Shown piece after piece: positions 30,701-45,300 of a stretch of DNA of 64,000 bases. Below the pieces are notes generated by a model. It was not told the DNA's origin. It saw nothing but the letters and a program-made list of their open reading frames with translations, and made no database searches. Within the stretch, counting starts at the first letter, position 1. Each line of letters opens with the position of its first letter. The translations under genes were made by a program, and so were the position numbers. The DNA comes from Manduca sexta (Eukaryota; Arthropoda; Insecta; Lepidoptera; Sphingidae): the NCBI RefSeq assembly GCF_014839805.1, contig NC_051138.1, forward strand, positions 3,098,983 through 3,162,982, in the 5' to 3' direction.

Positions 30701-33357
30701 ACAGTCAGTCTTTAATAAAAATGTACACAGATGATGGACAAATGTATGTATTACAAAAAAAATATATGAAACGTCTTCATGTCAACGTAAAGTTATACTC
30801 ATTGGAGGCTGACCGTACTTAATACACTAAATCTAACACAGCTATTACTTAACACATTGATAGAAAAGGACAAAATGATAAAACACAAATACAAACTGTT
30901 TGTATATAAAGGGGATAAATAGCATTGCCAACATCGGATCCACAGATTACAAATCCTATGAACCATAATTGACGATGATCGCTTTGAGATCCACTTTGAC
31001 TGAGTTACATACATTATACACTTTACTCGGGCTTAAGACAGATCCGCGTTTGCTATCCAAACATTTTAATAGACCGTTCAAAACAGATTTGCCTTCGGTA
31101 TCATGCAGACAGATGTAATAATGTAATAGTTTGGAGTACACAGCAGAAATTTCCAGTAGATGTTTGTGTATTGAATTTGGATATCTGATAAATTTACGAT
31201 AGATATAATTTATACTCTTAGAAGGTAGGCATCGACTTTGTATTTTTGATTATGATAGAAACAAAAGCATTCGAGACTATCAAGCCTTCACACCCACCAC
31301 TGCAGCTGCTGTAAATCACGATCGGCAGTGGCACGCCTTTTGTGACACCGTGCGGTGAAGCTTAGCGGGTGTCAGAAACAAAAGGATAGCCCAAATTAAA
31401 AAGAAAGTCATAATGAACCCACGTACGTAAAACTAAAACATTATTAAAAAATTCTTAACTATTTTCCAATCCCAGTTTTATCTAAAAGCGGATGTGGTCG
31501 AGAAAAAAATAGGTTTTAAGTTTAAAACAAATTAGAATAGATAAAACAAACTACCCATTAACCTATAATTTATAACTATGCCTTGCCAGACTTTATAACT
31601 GGTATTTTAATATGAATACCCACAGCATAATCTGCTTCCGGTCACCGGTGGCACGCAGGACATTTCGGTTCTTAAACCACGGTAAAGCTATGTTCTACAC
31701 ATAATACGAGCTCTGAAAGGGCCATATTATATAAAGCATAAAATTTAATGTTAACTATAACAATACTGTGACGCCTAATCGTTGTTAATGCGAAGTTAAA
31801 GTGCCTTGAGCCCCTTTTCAAATTGTTGATCTTCGGATTCGGCGAAAAAAGATCAACAGCTTGAAAAGGAGCTCAAAGCTTTTAATAGTAGCGAGGACTG
31901 CAACGTTGTTGTCGATGAATATTCCGCCTGGCACGTTGTTGATGTTGAGCGCCGGTACTGGTCAGCATGCAGACAATCTTGCAGTCCATGCAGGCCGAAA
32001 TTTTTTTGTGCGCATATGCTGCAGTTGGCTCAGCGACTTTATCGCCATCAGTCAACCGCAACAGGCAATAACGCAGCACACGGAGGGCTTCAATTTTATT
32101 ACATTTATTATTTATTCAATTTTCAATTTTATTACATATCTTACAAAATTGATTTTAAATATTTATACATAATATTCACTTCAATAAGTTGAAAGTTTAG
32201 GGTCCACAAAACATCGAATAACCTACCGTGACCTAAAAACAAGCAGTAACCCTAACGTAAACAAAATAAATGAAGTCGCAAACTTTTGCCATAAATCGTT
32301 GAACTGTTTTTATAAATTACTCGTTATTGAGGTCTCATCTGTCTTCAACTTAAAGGAAAGGGTTAACGGCTTTTTATGAAAAACATTTGCGTATCTCATA
32401 CATATTAGAATCCATAGAAAAATCAATAAAAGTGGAACAAACAGATGGGATTTTTAATCAAGTATTTAACCCTACAAAAACGGTCTATATTCTACGAGAA
32501 ATGATTAAGTATTAAACACTAATATAGACCCAATCATGGAACAGAAGCAGTTTAACGATCTGTGGTTGCATTAGTTAATGTTAGATGATCTTATTTTTTT
32601 TTTTATTGTTTGGACTGACGAGACGATCTTGCCGTTCGCCTGATGGTAAGCGATACAACCGCCCATACAACAACTTGAATTACAAAGTATTGTTTGGTAT
32701 TTCACTGCGCTCGCCATCCCGAGACATCAACTTTCAAGTCTTATTATGTCCAGTAGATCTACTGGCAATTTCCTTTAAACCGGAACACAACAGTGACTAC
32801 ACACTGCTGTTTAGCGTCAGATATGAACGAACTATATTATGAACGTATTTTGATAATTAAATTGTTAATGAATTAAATTGTAAAATAGTATCAGTCTACA
32901 GTCACAAGAATACTGACACTTTAAGTAGAAAATAACAAATAATAAACATACAGTAGTATACAATATCTATTAGCGGAATATTAATTTAAAATTTCCAAGA
33001 AATTCTGTAAAGAAGTCCCTTTTACGATCCTCGGTAACAACTAACAACCAGCGACTAACTCGCAGGAGTTATGAAACGTATCTATTTGGCGTAGTTTACA
33101 GCCAACATAAATCTACATAAAATGCTTTAAGGCGCCGCGAAGCTACTGTTTATTACCGAAACATCAGGTGTAATTAAATTGATAATTTTGTAGTTTTCGT
33201 ATTGTATACCAGTTGTAATTTTGGCTTACTAGCATTATTTATCTTATCACGGCCTCCTAGATGGTAAAACCAGAGACGCATACCCGATTTTTATAGTTTT
33301 GCTTCTAGTTAATGCCAACGGATTGGTAGAAGTATCGAATATACATCCTATCTATAC

Positions 33358-33394
<37 letters not shown>

Positions 33395-36300
33395 GATGCA
33401 GAGTTTATTTGTTTCTTTGAACTCGCTTATATCTCAAACTATAAAACCGATTTTGAATTTTTTTCACTAATAGGAAGCTACTTTACTCCTGAGTACTATA
33501 GGCTAATTTTATTAATTAATTATTATTTATCCCGGAAAAACTTTATCACACACACATCGAAACCGTTGACAAAATATAGTGTAACTGAAATTGTACGAAT
33601 AGGAAACAAAAACCCTTAACAATAGTCATGATTTTTTTTAAATTGAAGGCATTTGCGCTATGGACCTCACTACTATGACGTTTACATTGCACTTGTACTT
33701 GCGAAAGATTCAAATTTCAGTCCAATTTTTGTCAAGCAACTTTCATGGATTAAGCCGGAAATTTCCAGCAGCGATTAGTAATCGGAGTACAAACGAAAAT
33801 ATTTATTTGAGCCTAAAATATATTAATAAATGTAAAGAGATTATTGCTTTTGGACACAATAAACACCAGAGCGATCCACGTTCGTTCGCTACTATACCAT
33901 TAGGAGCTGGGAAATAGGTAAACAAACCACTAAACTGATTTTTTTATATTTATTTAAAAACTAGCTTCCGCTCGCAGCTTCGCCCGCGTGGATTTCGGAC
34001 TTCAAAAATGGAGGAGGTGCTCAATTTGTCGGGATGTTTTTTAATGTATGGTGGTATGCAGGTGGTCCGATTGTCCGGTCAGGGTCTGATGATGGGATTC
34101 TGGTGAAATCGAAGGAAGCTTATAGCATGATTCAGTATTCACGCGTGATGGCTTATTATTAGCGTATTTCATGTATAACTTTGGTGTTTCTATACCGATT
34201 TCTATGATTCTTTTTTCATAATTTAATAATGTTAACTTTTTTAATTAGGGATGACTGAGAGTGTTATAAACGTAAGAGTAGACAAATATAATGAGAAAGC
34301 TTCGAACTGCTAAGCTATCGGGAGTTACACGTGTTATTGTGAGTCAACCATAAAAGATAGACATATGCTGTCGTGGGATATTTTTTACATAATTTTAAGG
34401 AGAACATTTCCGTCATACATGATTTCTGCGTAGCTTTAACCATTAAGGTTGCACACGCGACGGAAGCTTAGAAAATGGAGTAACTTCTCCCGTTTTCCCA
34501 ACATTTCCCTTCACTGCTCTGCTCCTATTAATTATAGCGTGATGAAAAGTATACTATAACCAGCACAGGAGTATGACAAATAATTGTACCAAGTTTCGTT
34601 AAAATCCGTCGAGTAGTTTTTGTTTCTATAACGGTTATACAGACAGACAGACAGACAAAAATTTTACTAATTGCATTTTTGGCATCAGTATCGATCCCTA
34701 ATCACCCCCTGATAGTTATTTTGGAAATATATTTCATGTACAGAATTGACCTCTCTACAGATTTATTATAAGTATAGATTATATTTGGTACACATATTAC
34801 CGATATCCGTTCATTATGTGTAGATGTGTTTATTATACATGTATTAAAGGATAGAATAGAGGCCGCGTATTAGACAAACTTCTTCGTATTTTTTAGTAAG
34901 TTGGTTAGGTACTTAATCATTCCCTGTTTTAACCTTAAGCCTACTGATTCAATACTATTAAAACAATCTATTAGAATACTAACAGCTATATACTAAACAG
35001 AATCTAAAACACGCCAATAATATCGAAATAAACACAGCAAGGAAGCAAACTATAAATACATTAAAAATAATCAAAGTAATTAATTTCCGGTTTAAAAGTA
35101 CATAATCTATTTATACTATACAAATAAAGCAATACAGGTTCAATAACTGTATAAATAATAACACGCTTTTACTAAACGTGTTTAAATCCTTTACTAAAGA
35201 GGAGTTTTCGACTACTTTAATTACTTCTTGATCACGTTTTTACCATTGGCTATTTAATATAAATAAAACAATAATTCGTTGCTATCTAGGATTAACAATT
35301 ACTTTGGAATAGATAATAATAGAGATTTCTTATGTTTACGCGAATGTTAGACATTGAAATTAAACTAATTTTCGGATTCTATCGCGATTAGTATTTTATT
35401 TTTCTCCCTACGTTTCGACCCCCCCGAGACCATGAAGTCTGCAAAGTCTTCGAAACGTCGGGAGAAAAATAAAATACTAACCGCGATAGAATCCGAAAAA
35501 TAGTTTAATTTCAAGATAATAATAGAGATAAGAATATTTATTTTGCCCTAGGAATATACGCCAATTTCAATTTCCGAATTCGTCCAGAATATAAAAGAAA
35601 GTTAATTATCGCCCAACATATTACCGCTTCCAAGACTTTTTGATAAGACATTTACTTGTATGAACCCATTCATATTCAATTATAGTGAAGAGCAATTGGC
35701 CTGTCTCCTCCAGAATGGTCAGTCTCCACGCCGCGTTCAAACAATTCCATCTACATTCATTACCCACTACCTTTATCAACCGATCTGACAAACGAACATT
35801 TATATTCTATCTCCGGATGGCAATAAAAATATACATAATTTAGCAAGTCACATTAGCCGAGTATAGGCGCAGGTAGAACACGGTTGGATAATGCGAACGC
35901 AATGTTCGATAAACAGCGGCGATAACCTAGTTGGTTGTGGAACGGACTGCCGAGACGAATGTCCGCAGGTTCAAATCCCAAAGGGCACACACCTCTGACT
36001 TTTCTAAAAAAATATGTTTGTGTTCTTTGTGAATTATTGCTTGCTTTAACGGTGAAGAAAAACGTCGTGAGGAAACCTGCATACCTGAGAAATTCTTTAT
36101 TAGGAATTTTCGAGGGTGTGTGAAGTCTACCAACCCGCACTAGGCCAGCGTGGTGGACTCAGGCCTATTCCCTCTCAGTAGTAGAGGAGGCCCGTGCCCA
36201 ACAGTGGGACAGTATATAATACAGAGCTGATATTATAATGTTCGATAGTTCAAAGCCGGGCTAGCCGCGCGGATGTCGAACGGTCCACCGTCGATCGTCC

Positions 36301-39300
36301 GGGAGCGCTCGCTCCGCCCGGCATTCGCGCTGCAATATCGATTCCAACCCAGTTAAAAAAGATAGGTCACTAAACCGACGCTGTTAGTTCGCCACCGGCA
36401 TACCCGCGCTTTTCTCCACATTCGCCAATCACAGATAAAACTGACACGTCCCCTGACAACAATAACTATATTTTTCCCCGAGACGCGATTTACGAGGTTA
36501 GCGGACCGATTGTTTCGGTCTCCGACAAATTACCGCCCGCCGGGACCTATAAACGGACGAATGCGCAAATATCACGAAATTAAAACGTTCTAAACTGTTT
36601 CTATTTGATTGCTGCTGTAAAACAATTAAGGAGATTCATAATATTGTATTTTAAGATGCCATATTACAATGATTGTTAGTTTCTGTGAGCCATAAACCGT
36701 GTAAACAAACGTTTTTCGTTCGCTTTAGCGGTTGTTTATTTCAATTCTCACTAGTTGACAGCAACGTGGGTTTGTCTTAACATTTTACTGTGCATATAAG
36801 TGTTATCATTTAAGTAATTATTGTAACAAATTATAAACATACAATTAATCAAGGTCTTGTAATTATACTTTATAATTATTATCAATATCAAATCAGTAAA
36901 AGTAAACAAGGAACAAATATCAACATTTGAACTTCGACAACCACTAGCGTAAACCCTATTGCCCCTGATTTCCCATAATATATATCAAATACAATTTTTG
37001 CATAACATTCACCGTCTCGCATGAATGTCAAATTACACAGAACACTGACATAATGGGCGAACTATTTCCAATCCATTGAACACGTATATTTAATCCAAAC
37101 ATTTTGGCATCAAGCGATAACTGCCTCATGACATTTCAACAATCACGACCAGCGAAAACAACTCAATTCAAACATAACGATGCATCTATCAAATCCCATT
37201 CATAACACCCTAGAAAAAAATGTTTACAGACAGACACAAACACATCTGGATCTTGTGTGTTATTGCGAAAACGTGTATTCATTCACGGCACAATGTAATG
37301 TAAACAGTAAAGAGAAAATTTACGATTATTACCATTTAAAAGACATTAAAATTAGAAAGCTAGCTATCTGATCTTGAATTTCGAACTATTAAGAGTTGTG
37401 ATAGGGTTGTCACCCGGGTAGATATCACGAATCAATTGGAAATAACACTAATGGCCAGGGCGTCGTTGAAAGTAGGTCACAAGTTCGAATGGCAGCGGAG
37501 TGCTTGTTTAAATTATTTACAAGGTGTATCCGGGATTTGTTATCACTAAACTTGGCCGACTACGTTCCCCTTGGAAAGGATTGAAACACCAAACTTCGAC
37601 AAAGTTTTCAAAATACATCCAACGTTAAATTGGGATTCACAGAATTCCACGAATCAGCTACAGATTGTTCATTAATTAATTAGTATATTGTTTGAGTTAT
37701 TTTATGCCTTTTTAGAATAATATAAGCTATGAACAATATAACAACAAATATATTATTTCCAGAGACGCGTTTATTTACATTGATTTATTTAAGAAATTAT
37801 AATTTTCCATCCATAATAAGAAAAACAACTTTATATGCATAGAATTCTTATCTTCGCTTAAGTGGCAGAAAGAATTATTTCCCTTGGACACACGCGGAGT
37901 AAACATTTATCTCAAAATAAAATATATTATACGTGTAAACATTTCACAGGCCATTAAAGTGTACTTCGGATACAGCTCCACTGATTAACAATTGTTCGAA
38001 TGGCTCTTAAAGGAATACAATTTATGAAGATCGTTTAGTAAGCTCAGCGCATAAATAATTTTTAACACAGATAAATAATCCAAAAAGGTGTTATAATTAC
38101 ATCAGTAATTGCGAATGAACGAGTCCAACCTGACCATTCGCCATCGTCAATTGTGGTAGCACCAAATTCAGCATAGAGGTCGATATACTCTATTTTATCC
38201 ATCACAATAAAATACACTACAACGTAAGCATGAAAATATTTTCATGGAACTCATAAAGATATTGTTTGTTTGTTTGTATTAACCTCTTTTTCACCAAGAC
38301 TAACAGTTTTGAACATGAGCCAAAGCCAAACTTTAACTACATCGTTACAAATGTTGCGTAAAAGGCAATCGCATCATTAGTTTACACCGTTTATGATTAA
38401 GGCTGCTCAGCTCTTGGCGAATGGGGGACAGTCAGTGAGCGCTGAGAAGGCGCCAGACACAAGGGTACAAATACTGAGCTTCGCAGACGTCGTGTCACGA
38501 TTCACCATGACCTCTTTCGTACTAGACGTGATGAATGGGGAATTTATCCGAGCATTAATTACACACGCATTAGCCACATTCTAGTTGCAAAATTGCTGTG
38601 GATATCCCCTTTCATGTGCGAGGGTGAAAAATGAGAATGTATACTTCAGTTCCACTAATGGCTTTGAATGCACGACATGGCTTTTACAATGTATTTTATT
38701 CACAAGCTTTGCTGAAAGAGACCACTGCAATTTCTTTTATACTCCGCGTAGTAATGTTCTATGTCGGGTGACATTTTGTGGTAACACCATTGTAAATAGT
38801 TAAAACAGCAACGAACGACAAACTACTAGTTACTATTGTTGTGCCAGCTCCACAGACTGTTTCAACACTACTATTGGAAAATGCAAATACATACAAAACT
38901 ACGTTTGACGAAACAAAACAACAACTAAGTACTAACAACAACATCATTGAACAAAATAAATTTTAATTCTGATCAAAATAGTGTTAATGCAATTTCAAAA
39001 AAAATAATGTAAATAATTGTGCGTACAATACTTCACTCTACTGACGAATATCACCAGCATGACTAATATTTCTAGATAAGTAAAAATCGAGTATATGTTT
39101 TATTGCGAAATAGTACCATCTGTATTGAACGAACAATAGCATTAACAAATATGTGCTTTATCATCTAACGTGAAAAGACATACCTTATTCCTTATGCCCC
39201 GGTATAGCTGAAACTGTTGTATCGTATGAGTATCCCCCTCCTCCCATCCCGTATCCCCTTGAACTTAATTATTGACATTTTGTTTTTCCCTTGCTCTCTA

Positions 39301-42300
39301 GTCATGATCAGATAGACTGCTGTCATTCTTTCTTTGTTAGGTACAATAAGTGCAGCAAATTCGAACTGGATTTTACGATTCTTTCAAGCTAGCCACGACT
39401 TTGATACTATAGAAAAATAAAACGCATCTTTTTTACTGTTTCTAAGGCAATTTACTCCGTATAGCTTTCACGAAAAATGGCAGAGGATACAATAATTCCA
39501 GCCCTTGTGCGTTAAGACATCGAATAGGTGCTTACGCAATACCCATATTATTGGAAAAACTTTAAATTATACAGTTACGCGAATAGAGTCGCGGATAACA
39601 GCTGGTAACTCTAAAGGGTCGATCAATGCGTAAAATGCCATTGTTAGCTCTAATTGATACCGTTAAATAAAGTTACTTAATAAAATTATAGCCCTTATTA
39701 GTTATCACCAAATTATGCTTCATGTCTATTATGAATTGAAAATTCTGTAATTTTTTTAATGTCAACTAACAATTGAGCAATCTAGTGAGTCAAACTGTCA
39801 CAACACATAATGCGGAGACGAGACCAAGTATAACTGCGGTACCATTAATCTAAGCAACATTAAAAAATATAATAACGTAATATAACAATATCGCTGAAAC
39901 AATAAAAGGCATCTGCACAGACACGCGCTGACAGGCCGCGGCGTGGGAACAGCGGAAACTCATAATCAGGCAATAAACCACAACCACACCGATGCTAATA
40001 TAAAACGCGTTAAACAAAACCTACGCTAACAATGTGAGAATATTGTTTTGCAATGAGCGCTGTTCCAAAGGATGCGGTGCGAACCAACCATGCCGGTGTA
40101 TTGGATCCACTATCTGTTGTGGGGTCTTCTTAACCTTTTATAAAACAATACAGGACATTGGAAGGAAAAAGAGCGTTATTTATGAAAAACCAACAATGGA
40201 ATTCAGGAATTTTACATTAGATCTAGGAAAAAAAATAAAGTAATAGTAACCCATAGCACTTAACCGATTCTTATTAGTAACTATAACAAAGCTGATATAT
40301 AAAAAGCTGATTTATTGAAATCTCGCGTTTTTTACATATCAAATGTCATATTCGATAACCACACTAATTAGTGCCTGTCCAAAGAAATGTTACAAAAAAC
40401 TTGGCTTTATCAAATTCAATCATAGAAAATGTCAATCAGGGTTGAAAGCGCCGAAGTCCGTAAAGTACCTATTAACACCTTATTTGAATGCACATAAGAT
40501 GTAGTTAGAACTTAAAAAATAAGGCAAAAACCATTTAATACAACATATCGGTCGGCGTAGAAACACGAGCACTCTCCTTAAATGGAAATCGGCGTTGATT
40601 TGTCTGAAATAATTAAGTATATTAAATTTATCTATTTGGGCTGATTTTAAGATGGTAAGATCAATTCTATCAACGAGTAACTTTGTGGTTTTGACGTGAT
40701 ATTTTAAAGTGAATCTGTCAATCATACTTATTAGTTCGATAAATGTTATCAGACGATTAAAAATCATAACTTAATTTATAATCTTAGTCAACAGCTCGTT
40801 ATTCAATGCACTTAGCACTTTTGCAACACAACTCTTTCTCAATTTCACACGTAATTCTATTAGTTCTAAAACCTCCTTTCAATTACCCATAATATCTCTA
40901 ACAACTGGTTCCAGAACACTTAAAGCTTAGAACATCGTAACTTAGGAAGACAGCACACTCCAACTTAATGCAATGTGATGGTTTACAGTAACTACACGAT
41001 ATGCTACTAGTAAGTACGCACGTTGTTTAACGAAATGACTAGCAGTGCAGTGTATGAAGAAAGCAAATGATTCTAAGAAGCATTATAAAATGGAATATGA
41101 TATTCATAACTTATAAATATTTGCCATTTAAACAAAGGACATGTGGGTAAAAATATTACGTACATTTGGCACAAGCCGTACAAAGAAGCGAAATCTGATT
41201 CTAGCGTTAGAGGAAACCAAAGTCAACATACTCAAGTGGACGAGCAAATTCGGGCAAAATCAAACAATAGAACAGGAAAATTGAATTTTACTTGAAAATG
41301 CCAAGACTATGGAGAACGAGGAAAAGATGGAAACAAAATCGTTCACTTACTTTCAACTCTTGCCTAAAAACACATTAAAATGTATTTTGTTAACGATACA
41401 TTAAAAAGTAACTAAGTAATGATAATAAAACTATAGGACATACCAATTTGTTTATAACATGTATTCATTAACGACTACTAGCCGAACATTAACGTGGTAT
41501 GCTTTCTATATTTAATTTATTGTTTGAAATATCTATTATTAGATTTGTTATGACATCTCTTTTATGTTACAAACTATTTTTATACTTTGTATTAGCTGTA
41601 TCACTAACTCTGTCCGTTTGCGATTTTATTTGTAGTAGCCTATACTGGAATTGTGATAAACTTACATAACATATTTTATAATGGCGTTTAACAGTTTCGT
41701 TGAATAAAAGCAAGTCTGCAAAAAATATCCGAAAATTTTGACCTCAAGCTCGAACAAAGGAACAAACTTAGTGTTCATTAAATGTAGGTATACTTAGGGG
41801 GCATATTAACTGTGAGGTTAATGTATGATTATGACGATATCTCCGAAACAACGACCAAAAGTTCAAGTCATGACCTTTCTAAATTCTGCTTATTCTTTTA
41901 ACTTTTAACATACACTTTTGATATTATAAACAAGTCAACAATACAGATTAGATTACCGAATACTGTAGGGTCCTTAAAAAAAGGCAGTACTTGTTCAACG
42001 TCCTCGGCGAAAAAATTTGGAGCGTGTTCGGACGGGACCTCGTCAATTTTTATCGAGTCGGCAGTAATTATCGGCCTTAGACGATCTTCGCAGGGACACC
42101 GGTGGGCGAGCCTGATTGAGTTTATTGAAGGCTCCGACGCCGATAATTATCCCGAAAACCCTTTAGTTTTATTGATAACATACAAATCGATAGCCTTTAT
42201 TTGCCAAATAAATACAAATGTAAATAAAATACCGTCGTGTTAAAAGCCCATATTATGCTCAGTACTCACGAAAAACATATTGTAAATATTATTTTATTTT

Positions 42301-45300
42301 TTCTACTGATTTTTCGTTGCCTTTTGTTTCTAGTTATTAGCGGCTGATTTATTAGTATTCAATTATTCACTTTTAACTGCGAATATAAATAATGATAGGC
42401 AAATTAATATATATTTTTTTTTAGATTTATTTGGAAAAAGGCGATCAAAAAGAAAGAGCAAAAGGACAAAGTAACGCGGGTAGGCGCATCGAATTGCATA
42501 TAATCAACATGTCGAGCGATGTAATCGTATTGCGCGCTCTCCATAATACTACAATTAAATCAATGGATTCATTCCATACAATATGTATGCATATAGCGCA
42601 CCCGTTCAATTGTCAATCATGCGGAAAATCAGAAATAAAAAAACACAATCATATCCCCGCAATCTTTCAGCACGTGTGAACACTCTTTGTGATTCCGAGT
42701 AGGAACCATGCAATAACAGTTATTGAAATCATCGAGATCTTTTCCAGGAAAAACGCATAAATATAAAACGACTGTACTGAATGAAACGAACGCGCCCCAA
42801 CGAATATTCATTAAAAACAAACTAAGTGCTTAACGTACGAATAAAATATTGTAACAGCAATATCGAATTTAATGGCTATTTGTATTTATTTTATCTTATC
42901 TAACTAATATAATAAATGCAAAATTTTGTACGTTTGCATGTTTGTTAGAAGTAATCTCAGAAACATCTGAACGGATTTGAATGAAATCTAGCAGTGTATA
43001 GACCATGTCCTGAATACACCTAACACATGGGCCACTTTTGACATGGTAATTTGCTTCCATGGGAAATTATAGGTTTTTTTAAATCAGATATGAGATAGAT
43101 GGTGCTGGTGTCCTACAGTTTTAGGGTCTTTTGTAGCGGAGAGAGCTTTATAAGAGGACGATGCCGCGAGCCACACCTACTATTATAATATACAGGTCAT
43201 TATTATGATTCGAAGCTATTGCACGACATAGCATCCTGCTACTGTAACCTCAGCTATCTTCCCCTAAACATATAGTACCTAATTTCATATGTTTTCAATA
43301 ATTACCCCTTTATTGGAAACACATTTCCTGTATAATATGTTTATTAATTTAAGATTGTAAAATTAATTGTTCGTATTACATGTTCCGTTAATAACTACAC
43401 TATGAGGGAACTTTGAATACAAGTTGACTTATGGATTTTTTAAATCGAGTCTACTCAGATTGGAGCTTGTGCATTAACACGGCAGTGAGAGCGGCTGCTA
43501 ATTCCCTTTGGAACTAAAAGGTATATCAGTTAGAAGCTAGAATCATCATTTAAATGCAATGATCACACATTCTCTACCTAAACAAGCAATGTTAATCAAT
43601 TATTGATCACTGTTTTACGTTCAACACTGACTAATAACCTTTAATGCAAGTGGATCAGTCTACACAGCAAAATTACGACCTATATAAATGAAAATAAATG
43701 CACAATAAGTAACACGTTCACACAGACGATTAAACACCCGTGTCCCACATAAGTAATCTAGCTATAAATTTCGATGCGGCAAATGTACGGATCATGTCTA
43801 CGCTATAATTTATAAGATGGATTTTTCTAAAATTAGTGCATGACACGGAATCGATAACGATCGTCCGGCGGGTAATTTTAGCGGCACCGGACCGCGCGCC
43901 GGCACAACAATCGGGGAAAGGTACGCTTTACGATAGCGACATAATCGCAACTACAGTATTTTCCTCCTCCATCGTAAACAAACAATTGACCCTTTATTTC
44001 ACCATGTACTTTTATGCAACAATGTTTCAATTCGTATAGACTTTAATTCATTTTGTTATGAAGTACGCAATTATGTAAAAAAATACATAAAAACATGATT
44101 ATTGTATGAATAATCTAGTTTTCTTGTTACTTTTTAACAATATTTTGACTTCAATAATGTCTGTAACCTCTATTGAAAAAACCGCAGAAATAATCCAAGC
44201 ATATTTTGAAGTTACCTCGACAAACGAAATTGAAGAGACAGCTTTCTTCAGCGTGTTTTATGATAAGTGTAATTTCTGGAGACCCAAATTTCCTTTTCCT
44301 TTCTTATCCTATTCCTTTCCTTTTAAGGGCGACATCCCATCCACGATTACTGCCGAATGTAAATATTTATGTGCTGTGAAGATCAAACATCAGGTGATCC
44401 ACTGACTCATGTATTGGCCTGCTTGATACATAATGATTATCCAACTTGAATTTCAAATACAAAAAAAAAATAATATCACTGAAGTAAACTTGTAACTTAA
44501 ATATGGACTTCATGAAATTATAGTAAAATGCAAGTCAGTGAATATATCCAAAAAAAATATGAATCAAGGAAAATTTCCGACTTGCACATGCATTTTTCAA
44601 GGCCTAAAATTGTCACATGTTTATAACAAAATGAGAAATGTGACTTATTCACTTTTCTGAGAAACAAACAGTTTTAAAAGTGTTATTTTAGTACAGCCAG
44701 CTATTCATAAATTTCTATTAGTCAGAATTCGTAAACGGCTGCTTGACAATTTCATCGCAACGAGGGCAACCGAGCCAGTCAGGTACATAAATATATTACA
44801 AGATAGTTCTCTTGTGCACGAGATTCCATCTCAATAGATATCAACTATCAACGCATTGCTAGTTATAATATATTCCAGTTTGGAGAACTTTGTAGTTTTA
44901 TAAAACTAAACATGGAATATCTCAGATGTTCCCTATCTGTAAGAAGTATTATATTGCAATACTTTGTATTTGAAACCTTTCGAGGATGCCGTTGTTGTTT
45001 ATGGAAAAGCTTGGCATTTAGCCCCACACGAGCGCCGGGCTCGTCTACACATTTCTATAAACAATATAATGCCATGCTTTCTAAGGTGGTTTGGGCGTTT
45101 GGAAGGATGAATGATAGGTGACTGACAAAGAAGATATATAAGGCGAATGTGAATGGAAGAGCCGGTAGGGATTAACCGCACGGAATCTTCGAATGTCAGA
45201 TATCTGACATTTTTAGTAAAGGCCTGGCCAAAAGTAGCCTGAACTAGCGGGAACGCATGAAAAAAATTATGAAGGTGAAGGAAGCGAGAGAAGTATGCCA

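Noticed and set aside
32585..32842. 85-codon plus-strand frame
   Set aside because: Nearly all of it lies in a dispersed repeat.
34636..34660. CAGA tandem as a CRISPR-like or regulatory array
   Set aside because: A four-base microsatellite within a retroelement tail.
35853..36140. 95- and 68-codon minus-strand frames
   Set aside because: Contained in a SINE copy.
44106..44405. 99-codon plus-strand frame with a signal-peptide-like start
   Set aside because: The last third is a common retroelement tail, so the frame is probably accidental.
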